Assembly (NCBI GenBank): GCA_963921425.1 | Contig: OY992835.1 | Span: 14,632,001-14,696,000, forward strand | Length of the DNA: 64,000 nt | Direction: 5' to 3' | Source: Dryas octopetala | Lineage: Eukaryota; Streptophyta; Magnoliopsida; Rosales; Rosaceae | Shown here: positions 44,597 to 56,821 of the stretch, one piece after another | How the letters are laid out: each line of letters opens with the position of its first letter | How positions within the stretch are numbered: position 1 is the first letter of the stretch | Notes under the pieces: generated by a model | What the model was told of the DNA's origin: nothing | The model's database searches: none | The model's input: the letters and a program-made list of their open reading frames with translations, nothing else | Translations under genes and position numbers: made by a program

Positions 44597-45760
44597 GATT
44601 AGTCACTTAGGGTGAGCTCGGCACTCTATTATGTCATCATGGTACTGTGGTAGGAATGTAGGATTAGCCACTTAGGAGAAGACTAGTGTTCTTTTATTTT
44701 TTTCATTTTTTGTAAAGAGGAAAAGAGTAGTATTAGAAGCATCAACTATTATCTCAACCATATAAATTCTAATTGATATATGTAGTAGTTTCTCATTGAA
44801 TTCGGGTTCTTTGCTTGTTTTTTCTCTACTTGTTTTTTGTTGACTTTTAGCATTAGCCATGTTTTCGTACATTAGTAGAATTACATAAACCCCTTAAATT
44901 TATATTTACACAGTTCTAGGTTTTTTGTTGTCCGAATATGTACACAGTTAAGGCTGAAACAAAAAAAAATAAGGAAAGCAAATAATCCAAAAGTCTTTTT
45001 TATTTATTCATGTTTTGGGCCTACTTTTGACATTATTTATTCATGTTATCTGTCACATATTAGTAAGCCTAAAATAATAGTTGGCATTTCTAATATTATT
45101 GTTATAAGAAATTATGTGTTAAAGATTTTAATACCCAATAGACACATATTAATGCGTGGCTTCCCATATATACGTACGTAATTGGTCTCACCAAGTTAAC
45201 AGCACGGATTTGGATCCTTGAATAATCAAAAGCCATCTTTGATGATGGAAAAACACCAAAATCGGTTATAAGCAATTGAACACAAAGTTGATGATCTCTG
45301 AAACTCAAAACCTCGGATGTTGAAGTAAATGTTCTTTAACCTACTAAAATTACAAGTTTAATTGCAAACAATAGGAAGCACAAAATGAGAAAAAAACAAA
45401 ACAAACAAACAAAACAAAAGGAAGCAAACAAGAGTACTCGAAAAGGTCAAAACTGCCTGATATATACTTGTCCCATGAGGATAATGGACGGCCAATTTCT
45501 AAGGGTTGCATGCTAGCCAGTGCCAACAAGAACGTGGTTGCAGAGAAGCAGCAATGCCCATCACAGCTTATAATTATTCAATTCAGTCACTCACTGCAGG
45601 CTCTCTTTCTAGAGCATACAAATCATAATAACAATAATACTATTGACTGCAGCTGACAATTCAATTATATGCCTTCACAATAATACTTCATTACTTCGGC
45701 ATGCACTCCATCCCACATATTCAATAAATTAAATCACACGCACACAGAACAAGTGATATA

Positions 45761-45791
<31 letters not shown>

Positions 45792-46499
45792 CACAACCGA
45801 CAACTCTGGCCTCATCTCATATATGTATATTCTTTGTGATGATAATCAACATGACAATCATTGCTTCATAGACTCATGTTTTCTTCTTTAACTTATTATC
45901 GATTCCTCAGAAGAAAATTATGTATGTGGGGTTTATTTTAATTTATTTATTTCATCGTTTTCGAAGCTCCATCTAAGTGATGGACGTATAGCTTTATGAG
46001 TTTGTGGCCCTTTTTATCTTGAACCATGACAAATTCATTGGAGGGGGATCTTCCTTCCTATCCGGGGCAAAAGTATGTCGGTTTATGTGTCCTTTACTGG
46101 CAATATATTTTCAAGTTGGGGCGATTTTCAGTACATCTCTATCAAAGCCAAGGACAAAAGAACACCAATTAAGCAGCCAGCAGAGACTCCGTGTTTGCAT
46201 TTCTTTTATTTATTTATTTATAATTTACTACTTTAAAGGTTTTAAGAATTCTTTAAATTACTTGAAATAGAGCAAGTTTAATATGTTATCTTTAATAACA
46301 GGAACAACTATAAATTTGCTAACAATAAAGACAATTTCCACATGGATCAAGCGGATCTTAGACTGCACACCTAGAAAATTGTAGCTACATTTTTTGTATC
46401 GGAAAGTGACCTTAATTCTTTGTCCCACAAAAATTACACATTTTTGTCATGACAGAGAAAATTTATTTTTCTGAAAGACTTGTACACGTACTGTTTCGA
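44597..46499. other. Gene-free stretch downstream of the GA 3-oxidase
   Basis: I see no gene. A TA tract (45765-45791) and A-rich runs are present. Part of about 46300-46499 should be 3' UTR of the minus-strand gene, but no poly(A) signal stands out. Confidence 0.4.
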
Positions 46500-48034
46500 T
46501 TATTGAATATACATCGACTGAGGAGCACGAAGGCGGAGTGTTGGAAGTGCCTCGTTGTTAAGCTTTGCCTTGGCGCCAAGGTACTCATTCCATGTGACCG
46601 GCGGGTAGAGAGGAGGTTTATTTGGGCCTAATAATTTGGACAGGGGTGAGATTTGAACACTATCTGGTGGACCATACAGGTATACAATTGACAAACGGTG
46701 TTGGGTCCGGTTCACCAACACCCGGTGGAAGACATTCAAGTACAACCCGTTTGATAAGATGTGAAAGAGATCGCCAATGTTAACGACCAAAGCACCCGGG
46801 ACCGGAGGAACCGTGACCCACCCGGTGCCCTCTCGGAGTACTTGCAAGCCACTAGTGTTGCTTTGATGGACCATTGAGAGGAGTGTAGAGTCGGTATGTT
46901 CGGCTAGGCCCATTGCCCGATTTGGATCCGGACAAATCGGGTAGGAATTCAATTGTAAGGCATCAGATGCAGCTTCAAATTCGCCTTTTGGGCCAGCCCA
47001 TTTGACGTCTTCCTTGGATATGCCTAAAGAGCCAAGTACTAGCCACATCAGCCTCGCCGCAAGCTTTTTCATCTCCTCCTCATATTCCTTGACAATATGA
47101 CTGAAAAAACAAAAAAAACAAAAAAGGGTAAACAAGAATATTGTTTCATTAATGCTTAACAAAGATGCTATTATGATGGATATTTTATCAAAGTAAACAG
47201 TAGTAACAAGTAGCTAGATTTAATCTTTTGGATATTTGTGACACCAAATCTCCTCTGTGGGTCCATAGCTTTCATTGTAATCTTTGCTAGTTGCATGATA
47301 GTAAACATTCATGACGTATATCCTATATTGATATAATTGTCCTTATAACCTTTTAAACTAGGTAGTGTTACGTACCACAATAATTTCTTTTTGCACACCT
47401 TTTCCTCACTTTTTCTTACTTCACACCACCACACTCCTCCCACAATTAACATTTCTCATATACACACCCCTCCCAATTACCAAAATATCCCAACTTATAC
47501 ACACCCCTCCCAAAACCCAGACAACACACACCCCACCCCGACACCTCCCTTAGCCACCCCCACCGCCGGCAAGGTCACCGGCGGGGTTGCCGGCGGCTCA
47601 ACCCTTCCCTTCTCTTCTCTCTCTCCCCCTCTCCTTTCCTTTTTCTCCTTCCATTTCTCTTCTTCCCTCTGCCATCGCCCTCCCCTCCCCCTGCCACACC
47701 CCCACAGCCCACCCCCACAGACCACAAACTTCCATACACGACCCACCCCCTCCCTCGCTCCTCCCCCCACCCAACTTGCACACATGCATGCAGAGCCGCC
47801 AAGACCACGCCGACCACCTAACCTACCCAGCTCGCCGGAGAAGAAAACCAAAAAAAAAAAATTGGAGCGGGTTCGGTGGACCAGTGCCGAACCCGGTGGT
47901 TTCGTTCAGTAGGTACCTACCGAACAATCCTATTCTATTCGGCGGGTACCTGTCGAACGAAACCACCGGGTTCGGCACTGGTCCGCCGAACCCGCTGCAA
48001 TTTTATTTTATTTTTTTGGTTGTCTGCTTGGGTG

Positions 48035-48120
<86 letters not shown>

Positions 48121-49264
48121 GGTGGAGGGTGGAGGGTGGAGGGTGGAGGGTAGGGGGTGGGCTTCGACGATGAAGAAGAAAAAAAAAAGATGGAGATGGG
48201 AAGATGGGAAGATGGGGTGTGTACGGGGGAGGGGGGGAGATGGGGATGGGGGTGTGTGGGTGAGGGGTGGGCCAAATGGTCTTTTTCCTTGAGTTTTTTT
48301 TTTTTTTTTTAAAGGGTGTGCAAAAAGAAATTTAAGGGTGTGCAAATAGCAGCCCTCATAATAACCTCATTTGTATATATATATGTGAGTTTCACCTCTA
48401 TACAATGGGTGTATATATTTGTGATATAGAAATTATTTAACATGTATTAATCTGGCAAAAAAAACATATCACTAATCTGCCACAAAAGATATGATAGTAA
48501 AATGTGGTACAAATAATTGTAACTAATAAAGCAGACGATAGGGCCAAGATGATCTTCCAGTCTGGGACGTTGTCCTCTTCTTTTTTTTGGCTGGAGTTTG
48601 GTTTCGTCGTTTTGAGGGTTATATTTTTCCTTTTTTTAAATCAAATAAGTCTCTGGCTCGTGAATTGTTAAAAGAATATTTTTGGTTCCAAAAATAATAA
48701 CAATTATTAATGAGCTAGCTAGTTAGCTGAAGCTGTGCGAGTGAGTGCTATGAGTATATACCAGTATTTGGTGTAATCTTGGGGCCAAAGTTGGCGAAAG
48801 TGCTCAAGTGGAGAACCAGCAATGGTGAATCCCTCAGACCACAAGAGCTTTTCGAAAAAGGAAGATATCCGATGGATGCCATAACCCGAAACGCCATTCG
48901 GGGACCGGGCTGCCTGGAGCTTCTGCTGAGCGGGCAGAGAGAAAAGGGCCCGACCCACTGACTCAATGTCACCCACAATCCTCTCCGGGATGCCATGGTT
49001 GGTGAGTTGGAACACACCCCAGGTCTGACATGCATGGCCTATGAGCTTGAGGGCATTTGGGTCATTTAGATCGATGATTGGCACAGACTCTGAAGGTGAT
49101 GATGGGGTGATAAATGAGGAGTGATCTGGAGATGGTTCATAGCCGTGGTTTTGGTTCCATGCATAGGACTCAGGTAGCTCATGAAGTGAGTTGAAGTCTG
49201 GGTACCTTTTGTGGTGGTTGAGATTGAGAGGGTGGGATTTGAAGGCATCAGAGAGTGATGGCAT
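46500..49264 (-). CDS. GA3ox: Gibberellin 3-beta-dioxygenase (GA 3-oxidase)
   Basis: This enzyme converts GA9/GA20 to bioactive GA4/GA1 in the cytosol, the last step of gibberellin activation. Exon 1 is 49264-48762 and exon 2 is 47100-46500, split by one intron (48761-47101, GT-AG) at the conserved site after YTKY. The product is 367 residues, usual for GA3ox. Visible: the N-terminal PDFNSLHELPESYAW, DIOX_N with PIIDL, NSYPICPDPNRAMGLAEHTD, iron ligands H236, D238 and H293, and the 2-oxoglutarate pair R303/S305 in VNRTQHRLS. The NSYPICPDP...AMGL block and the YGPP stretch favour GA3ox over GA20ox or GA2ox. No frame lesion. The intron is unusually long for the family (1661 bp) because a roughly 950-bp transposon with a strong hairpin sits in it; another element lies about 390 bp upstream of the start. 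Confidence 0.95.
47862..48000. repeat. Long hairpin in the GA 3-oxidase intron
   Basis: Arms 47867-47907 and 47955-47995 pair over 41 bases with a single mismatch. Pairing continues inward for about 20 more bases with five mismatches (GGTACC on both sides) to a loop of about 13 bases. It also runs outward through ATTG.AGC and an A/T tract. GC-rich arms (GCGGGTTCGG, CCGAACCCGC) make it very stable as RNA. Confidence 0.9.
48037..48117. repeat. (GA)n microsatellite
   Basis: About 40 GA units, the longest in the window, inside the intronic transposon. It is followed by a GGTGGAG tandem heptamer/octamer run (48119-48150). Confidence 0.9.
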
Positions 49265-49438
49265 AGTGAAGGTTATGTGTATGTGAATTAATGGAGAAAG
49301 AGGGAGATGGGTTTACTTTTAGTGAAGTTGTAGTAGTAGTTGTTGTCTAAGGATGGTGGTGGTACTTGGTGTTGGAAAACATAGGATGGTGTAAAGTGAG
49401 AGATAAGGTTAGATGGAAATATGACTTAGCTAGTGTGT

Positions 49439-49450
49439 GTATATATAGAG
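49439..49450 (-). promoter_or_regulatory. TATA box of the GA 3-oxidase gene
   Basis: CTCTATATATAC on the minus strand lies about 180 bases upstream of the ATG, placing transcription start near 49410. No other TATA-like site is nearer. Confidence 0.6.
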
Positions 49451-49651
49451 ATGGCAGACAAGATGGTGACAAGTTGCCCAAACCTCCCTCTCACCCCAAA
49501 AGAGAGGGGTATGTTGGAAAAACTAAATCAAAATGAAATTCATTTATTGGGTATTAATGTATTATGTGAATTTTTGTTTTTTTATTGGTTTGTTATTTCT
49601 TTATTCTTTTATTTGGTAAATTGATTTGTAATCCGAGAGTATTAAGGTGTC

Positions 49652-49858
49652 CCAAAAAATTGTGCCTTAGTTGTGCCTTAATGACATGAATTTTTCATGT
49701 CAATTATAATATTTAAATTTGTTAAAGACTTAAATATCCTTTCTTACAAAACTTTTAAATAAAAAAATAAAAGAACACACAATTTCACCATTCTTCATTT
49801 CTTCCCCTTCTCCCACCATCACCATTCCTCCTTCCCCCACTTCTTTCCAACCTCGCCC

Positions 49859-49921
<63 letters not shown>

Positions 49922-50416
49922 CCAACACCCCACTTCGATCTACCCCAATCCTCTTCTTTCCGGTCCTTTCAATTTCATTTAAAACATGTGCATGCATATC
50001 CTCAAACTACAATTGCAGATTTGAATTTAACATATGGTCAAACTGCAAATGCAGATTTCAATCCCCGTCCTTGCAACACCATATGGTCAACTGCAATTGT
50101 AGATTTGTATTTAACATGGAAAAATCAAATAAACAAAATGAAAAGTTAAAAACCTAAAGAATTGAAAGAGGAGATGAAAGATAAATTAGGAATATATATA
50201 AGATTGGAAGGGTTGGGGAGAAGAAATTAAAAGAGAAAATTGGGTAAGATGAATTAGGGTAATTGAATTTTAGTGGGATAAGATGGTCCTTCAATAAAAA
50301 TAATTTTATATTATAAATAAATAATGATGTGTATAAGTAGTACAAAAATTAGTAATGTGTACCATTAATTTAATTTTGCCACATCAAATTAAGGCACAGA
50401 TTGAGGCACAAAAATT
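49652..50416. mobile_element. MITE-like element in the GA 3-oxidase upstream region
   Basis: The ends AAAAAATTGTGCCTTAGTTG (left) and GATTGAGGCACAAAAATTAA (right) are inverted repeats. Each end holds two copies of TGTGCCTTA or its complement. The left half has a pyrimidine-rich stretch with a (CT)n run (49869-49919); the right half is AT-rich. No coding capacity. It begins about 200 bp beyond the TATA box. Confidence 0.7.
49869..49919. repeat. (CT)n microsatellite
   Basis: About 25 CT units directly after a C13 run (49856-49868), inside the upstream MITE. Confidence 0.9.
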
Positions 50417-50429
50417 AAAGCTCCAAATC

Positions 50430-50740
50430 TTTTCTCTTTGTAATATACCCTATCTCTCCTTCATTAATTCACATATATTTCATTTCTCTTACAGACTCAG
50501 CACTCCTTTATTCATGTATATTTCATTTCTCTCTTTCAAATTTTGAGTGTCAATTGTCTTCTTCCTTTGAATAAGTAAACTCTAGTGTAACTTCCTGTAT
50601 ATCATAGACGCATGTACGTGTCTGAATCTATACCCGTCTCTCTCCTTCATTCACATTTCTTTTTCAGACTTCACTCCTTTATTCATGTGTACTTCGATCA
50701 TTTCTAGCTCTTTCAAACTTTCAATGCTAATTATCCTCTT
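50430..50740. repeat. Diverged tandem duplication, unit about 190 bp
   Basis: TCTCCTTCATT, CAGACT then CACTCCTTTATTCATGT, and CTCTTTCAAA occur in the same order at about 50455-50545 and about 50642-50730. Confidence 0.5.
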
Positions 50741-52190
50741 GTAATTAATTTCCCGTGTATCCATTGCTCCATTGGAAAAGACAGAGGTCGCAAGTTGGGT
50801 GTGTGAGAGTAGTTTGGAGTGTGTGGTGTTGTAGAGTAGTGAGAAAGAGACAAAAAAATGAAAGGAGATTGAGTGTATGTATGGCATTGGACAAGTGAAA
50901 GAACAAAAATGAAAAGTGGTCATCTTGGTCACTACAGCTATAAACAATATACCTGAGGGAAATTGAAAGACATCTTAATCCTTTCTTAATATGGGATGAC
51001 TCCAAAGTAAGCGAAGTAGACAATCATTTTAAGACTTTAATTATAAATTCTTTATATATTTTATATTAAGTTCAAGCTTAAATAATTAATATGTGTATAT
51101 AAACTATAAAGATAGAAGAGTCTTACTTTTATGATTTATTTTGAACTTTAAAATCTTAACGGTTGAAATTAAAGGAGTTTCCATGAAAGGAGGGGTTGTT
51201 TACTCTCTCCATGTGCCTTTGTCTTGTCCTCGAGTAGAAAAACATCTAAATCAACACACCCCCTTCTCCCCAATCTTGTTTCTTTCTTCTTTTTTTGGTC
51301 AGATCTCCAATCTTGCTTCCAATCTCTCTATTTCACTACAGAACAGCTCGTCCACCACTCCACCTTTTTCTTTTATGTTATGACCAAATTGCCCCTCTTT
51401 GAAATTGATGAAACTTCTAGCTCTTCAGTCTATGGTAAGGCTAGGGGACCCAACAAGTTGTTTTAGGGTTCTCTTTATCATTAAGATTTAAGGCACTCAT
51501 ATAATAAGACAAGTAATATATGGTTTTGGCCTTTTGGGGCATATTTATGGAAGGGCAATTCTGTCCGCCTACTAAAATTAAATGTGTAGTGACTAGTGAG
51601 TGCGTCCATTCTTTTCCCTTATATATTTGGTCATTTCCAAGAAAAGTAGTAAAGTTTCTTTTGGTTTTTCCGGTTAGATTTGTAGTTGTTTGTCCGATAC
51701 TCCGATTTGACCCCAAATGGGCTCCCAATTAAAGCCATCACCTCTTTTAATACTAAATAACATTTTTAAGGGGTGTTCCAAAAATCCTTATCTGATTCTA
51801 ATGGGTCTTTTTTTTTTGACCAATTGATTCTAATGGGTCTTTATCTGTTTACTTGGCCTAAAATCCTTCCTCTGTCCCTTGGTTTCTTCTACTTTTCTCC
51901 ATAGACAAGAAGTTGCAAAGCTCTTATTTTCTCTTTGTTTCTTCCCCTTTTTAGTGGTCATGGGCACACAATAGAAACTATGAATATTATATTACATAAA
52001 TTATGATGTCATATGAGTCATATATATATGCACTCCTATCCCATATGGCCGTATCTTTCATGTTTCATGAGACATGACCATCAATGTCATACATGGGACA
52101 TGTGTTCGTGCTCGTGAATGCACACACCACATGCACATGCACATACTCATTCTTCATGCACGTGCACCTCACGTGCCGCAAACATGGCAA
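50741..52190. other. Gene-free stretch
   Basis: I see no gene. Short open frames are AT-rich and lack family features. About 52080-52180 is dense in CATGCAC and ACGTG words. About 51790-51845 duplicates TTCTAATGGGTCTTT. Confidence 0.45.
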
Positions 52191-52195
52191 GTTAG

Positions 52196-52505
52196 GTAGG
52201 GTTGTTATACACAATGGTTACTGAAATTAATGATTGAGAATGCTTGGAATTACATATCTTAACTTTAATAACGAATTGAATTTAGTATCTCTACCGCGCG
52301 TCATCAAATTCATCTCATTTCATATTACTTTCCTTAAGACCGCTTTAATATGTAAGGTTGGTTCGTTGTACACAACGGTTACCAAAATCAATGAGTACTT
52401 GAAATTTACCCTTTTTAAAATTTATACAAAAAAAAATAAAATCAAGTTTATTATCTCTACCCATATCTGGTTCATGTCATCTCATATTTACTTAAACTAA
52501 GATAG
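52196..52505. repeat. Diverged two-copy tandem repeat, unit about 155 bp
   Basis: GGTTG.T.TACACAA.GGTTAC then TTTAGTATCTCTAC or TTTATTATCTCTAC then TCATCTCAT occurs at about 52198-52330 and again at about 52357-52490. Confidence 0.55.
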
Positions 52506-52708
52506 ATTTTGTGTTGGATCGAGAGTATAAATTTCTTAATGGTTGCAAGGTATCAACCTAGCTACTTATGTTTGAGCAAAAAGACAAATAGGAAAAGAAA
52601 GTTACATATATGGTGATGATAAATAAATTAACATATATAGTTCTAAGAATTCTATATATGTAAATGTAATGAGTTTATATAATAATTTAACAATGCACAC
52701 AGGACATT

Positions 52709-53402
52709 TGTGCAAACTTCCAGTAGAGACACAGTATGCATCAAGAAAATAAAGCTATCTTTTGCATGTTATATGCACAAACTGAAAAATTCCTCATTCC
52801 TAGAGCAATTTAATTAACAGAAATCCTTCAGTTCTTTGCATAAACTTCTATTTTTAGCAAAGGGTATGCAGGAGTAGAACTTCATGCATAAGGAACACAC
52901 AATAACAGAGAGCTTAACTCCAATTCACAATTTTTTTGCTTTAATGTTTAATAAATTTGTGCAAACTTCCAGTAGTGACACCAAGTATGCATCATGAAGA
53001 TAAAGCTTAACTCCAATTCACAACTTTTTTGCTTTAATGTTTAATAAATTTGTGCAAACTTCCAGTAGTGACACCAAGTATGCATCATGAAGATAAAGCT
53101 TAACTCCAATTCACAACTTTTTTGCTTTATTGTTTAATAAATTTGTGCAAACTTCCAGTAGTGACACCAAGTATGCATCATGAAGATAAAGCTATCTTTT
53201 GTGTGTTATATGCACAGACTGAAACATTCCTAGCTCATTTCTATAGCAAACTTTTTAAAACAGGAATTTCTTCAGTTCTTTGCTTTAACTTCTATTTTTA
53301 GCAAAGGGTATATATGCAGGAGTACTACTTCATCCATAAGGAACAAACAACAGCAGAGAGCTTAACTCCAATTCACAACTTTTTTGCTTTAATATTTAAT
53401 CA
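52709..53402. repeat. Tandem repeat with long (about 250 bp) and short (93 bp) units
   Basis: Units start at 52710, 52959, 53052 and 53145, each with GTGCAAACTTCCAGTAG. The first and last are full units of about 249-258 bp, ending AACTCCAATTCACAA then TTGCTTTAAT. The middle two are 93-bp units lacking the same internal segment (GCTATCTTTTG... to ...GCAGAGA). The identical deletion in both short units shows that one deleted unit was duplicated. Confidence 0.88.
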
Positions 53403-53439
53403 AACTTATCCTCTCCTTTTATATATATAATGATAATCA

Positions 53440-53622
53440 CTCGCTCACCTAACCACTCAACAACAAATTTCAATGATCGAAACCGTCCATATTGTAGAGC
53501 ATCATTCAAAGATCAAATTTGAAAAAAATCAGCCAAATCGAAAACTGTTTAACCAGTATATTACTGTCAACATCATTTTAACTTTATCTGACCAACTGTA
53601 TTTGTCTTTAAAGTTTGGAGGA

Positions 53623-53659
<37 letters not shown>

Positions 53660-54005
53660 AATGATCACTTGCTCACCGTAGCAGCAGGGAATTCCCCGCT
53701 CACCTAACCATCCGCTCACCAAAAAGCGGGGAATTCAATAATCGGGACCGTTCATTTTTTAGGTTCATCCTTAAGGGTCATTCCTGTAAAAAATCAACCA
53801 AATCAATAATTGTTTGGTTCTTCAAACTTTGCAGACAAATACAATTCGTCAAATAAAATTGAAATGATGTTGACAGTAATACACTGTCCAAACAATTTAC
53901 AATTTAGCTGATTTTTTGCAAGGGTAGTATTTGAATAATACTCTAAAATATGAACGGTTCTGATCATTGAAATTCGTTGCTGGATGGTTAGATGAGCGGA
54001 GAGTT
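53440..54005. mobile_element. Foldback MITE split by a second one
   Basis: The left arm (about 53440-53617) and the right arm (about 53824-54005) are reverse complements. They share TTCAATGATC, ATTACTGTCAACATCATTT and CAAATACA or complements. Between them, from about 53640, lies the start of a second foldback element. Confidence 0.75.
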
Positions 54006-54220
54006 CTCCGCTCTATGGTGAATGAGTGATCATTTATATATATATATATGAATAACGAAACAATTACAAATTTGACAGATATATTACAAAGACGACCTTT
54101 AAAGATGGACCTAAAAAATGGACTGTTTCGATCATTAATTTCTTCTTTATTTTGTTGGTGGATAATTAGATAAGCGGATAATTTTTTGCTCTATAGAGCG
54201 GGTGATTATATATATATCAC
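53660..54220. mobile_element. Second foldback MITE, interleaved with the first
   Basis: About 53660-53815 (ATGATCACTTGCTCACC, AGCGGGGAATTC, ATTTTTTAGGTTCATC) and about 54045-54220 (ATGGACCTAAAAAATGG, TAAGCGGATAA, GAGCGGGTGAT) are diverged reverse complements. The layout implies insertion near a foldback tip followed by rearrangement. Confidence 0.55.
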
Positions 54221-55300
54221 CAAACTAACAGTTGTATAACTTTTTGTTTTTGTTAATTAGAGAAAAATTAAGCCGTCTTCACTACTCCTTTTTTTAATTG
54301 AGGGAATCAATTATACCGCACTTTGATGGATATCTCTCAATTCTCTACTATAATATAGAGAAGCGTTCTCTTCGATGCTAAGGGTTTCACCAAAATATTT
54401 ATTGACTAAAATAACCTCAATTAACAAAAATGACTAACACAACATAATTATATTATTAAGGAGTCAATGACCATTTGGTCTAATGGATGACTCTCATTTT
54501 TCTTTTGTTGAATGAGGTTTTGAGTTCAATTTCATGGACGATAGTTAAATAATAAAAATAAATAATTACATGTTTGGTCCAATATCTTTTTATTTCATAT
54601 TTTTCATGTTAGTCTACGGATTTTTTTAAGTGTCAAATGAGTCTATAAATTAATTAAAGTTTACCACTTTAATACATTCCATCAAAATACCTTAAACGAA
54701 CGTCAATTTTGGTAAAGTCGGGAGCACTTGGAAGTGCAGAAAGGGAGAGCAGGGGACAAAAAATTATATTATTATGCGCAAAATTGTAAAATAAAAAAGT
54801 GAAAAAATACAGCAAGGCGGCTAAGCGATCCCCACCTCCTAGCTACCTTGCAGCTATCTTGTAGTAAACTAGTAACCACCCTTAAATTGTAATAATATAA
54901 TAAAACATTAATAAAATTTAATGATAACATGGGCATTTTTATTTTTTTGGGTGAGCAACTGAGCATCAGGGTTTAATTCCCAAAATCGAAAAACCTACGC
55001 AACAGCTCTATCATAACTTGCACCAACAAAGTCCTCAACAAACAAACAAACGCAACACTTGCAGGAGGTGACAAGAAATGAAGCAAAACCAAAAGGTAAG
55101 GACAAACCAAACTCCACCATTAATTCTCTCAGTAACCATATTCATCTCTCGATAAACATGGTAGAGAACACACCACCATGGCAATTTCTTCCTCATAATC
55201 TAATCTTCTTTTCTTAAATGTACAAAAGAAAAGCCCATTGACCCTAGTTTTTCTTATTCAGAGGTATGCACCCATATTTTTTGTAATTATATATAGATCC
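54221..55300. other. Gene-free stretch with a SINE-like remnant
   Basis: About 54465-54555 has TTTGGTCTAATGGATGACTC and GGTTTTGAGTTCAATTTC, which look like the A and B boxes of a tRNA-derived SINE. No other structure is seen. Confidence 0.4.
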
Positions 55301-55303
55301 CTA

Positions 55304-56821
55304 CACTACAACAATTATGGCTTAAAACCACCTTGAATTGAAACTAGATTGAAGTTAGTGGCAAATGACATTTTTTGAAGTCACCAATTAATATTCTAGT
55401 TGCTTTTAAAAATTTTGGTGGAATTAATAGTTGCTTAAGATCCACTAATTTGTATAATAGTTGACTAATAAGTAGCTACACAAAAATGGTAACCAAACTG
55501 AAAAATTAGTGAGATTTATTCCTTTCCCGCAACAATTCCAACTGAAAGAGGCAAATGTGGGATTCAAAAGTTGTCTTAGTTATCATTTGCCACTTAAGGT
55601 TTAAACTAATTTTAGAATAGTGACACTGCTGTAGTTTATTGTCTGCATACAATAAACATACTCACTGACACACCAAAATGTTCTCATTGCAGATTATGGG
55701 GAAGTGTGGAGCAGCACTGGAACACACACTTGCGTGTGAAATGGGAGTATGGGACTTAGAGGTATATGTGTTAATAAATAACTCATCCTTGGACCATTTG
55801 GAGGGGCCGCTTCTAAATTGTGAAGGAGTAGATGTCTGAACACCCTTCGGATCTCCCTTTTACCAGATCTCTTGATCTCTTTTTCTTGGTAAAGAAAAAA
55901 AGAGAGCTCTTGATCCTTTCATCCCATCTGCTTCAGATCTCTCTCTACACCATCCCAACACCAAATAAATCGGAAAATCTAAACAATAACAAGACCATAC
56001 TAGAATCGATCGGCATCAAGTCTGTGCGTTCAACTATTTTTTTGTTTTTTGTTTTTTCTATTTTCTCTATGATTTTAGGGGTCTTTATTTTGGGTTTTGA
56101 TTTGTCATTTCTGGCGTGGATATTTGATTGCTCATGTTTGTTGCCACAGAAGAACCATCAACACCAATGGTGAAGAACAATCACACTGCAATATCAGCAG
56201 CAACAGCCACAACCACTTTACACAAACGTTCCTTTTTTTTTAATTTTTTTTTCTCTTAAAGTTAAGGAATTTTCGAATGACAAGAGAGATTAAAGCATTA
56301 AGATCTATAAATGTATTTTCTTTCATTGTTTTCTTTTATATCATTATACATTGTATTTCAATTGATTTCAATGTATAAAGGGTTTATAATAATTAATGAA
56401 TTATTTGCTTTGATTTTCAAATAATGATGTAATGTACTATCATAAAATTGTTAATACTATTATAATATCAGATTGCACACAGACTATGACTAAACCATGG
56501 AGGCATTCTTTTAAGTCAAGTTGCTCTTCACCAATATAGCAACTATCTGCAAAACAATGGTGAGCCTCTATTTGCAACTACCTGCAACATTGGTGAAGGT
56601 AGAAACTATCAGCAATGTTGGACAGTTCTTGTCTCCAAACTTCACCATTTCAAAATTTTGGGTTGAGTAGCCACTTTGCCACCTTTTTTTCTACAACCAA
56701 CCGCCTGAAAGTGACTGCAAGGTAGCTATTGATCTTTTAAATAATTAAATCAATCTTTAGTTGCTAATGCATCGATAGATAACATAAATTAATATAAATT
56801 TAAGAGGAAAATGGTGTAGTG
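55304..56821. mobile_element. Non-autonomous CACTA element with CTA target duplication
   Basis: It opens CACTACAACAATTATGG and closes CCATTTTCCTCTT in complement, that is ...AAATGGTGTAGTG. CTA stands on both sides (55301-55303 and 56822-56824). It is 1518 bp. Subterminal words such as TAGTTGC and GGCAAATG are repeated. A single frame at 55832-56173 has low-complexity hydrophobic stretches and no recognisable family; I do not call it a gene. Confidence 0.8.

Larger units (their letters stand above)
47382..48333. mobile_element. Non-autonomous transposon in the GA 3-oxidase intron
   Basis: The ends AATTTCTTTTTGCACACCTT (47382 on) and AAGGGTGTGCAAAAAGAAAT (to about 48333) are inverted repeats with one indel. 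The right end may extend to about 48355, since GGGTGTGCAAATAGCAGCCC repeats the motif. The left half is pyrimidine-rich, the right half purine-rich with a (GA)n run, and a near-perfect hairpin lies in the centre. Long open frames on both strands are products of this composition and not genes. The target duplication was not resolved. Confidence 0.78.

Noticed and set aside
47391-48345. Several overlapping open frames of 90-188 codons on both strands in the GA 3-oxidase intron
   Set aside because: They follow the pyrimidine-rich and (GA)n parts of a transposon. None shows a conserved domain, and they overlap in all frames.
52709-53402. Could regularly spaced repeats be a CRISPR array?
   Set aside because: The units are 93-250 bp, contiguous without unique spacers, in plant nuclear DNA.
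55832-56173. 113-codon open frame in a CACTA element
   Set aside because: Hydrophobic low-complexity text without family features, no promoter, and in a non-autonomous element.
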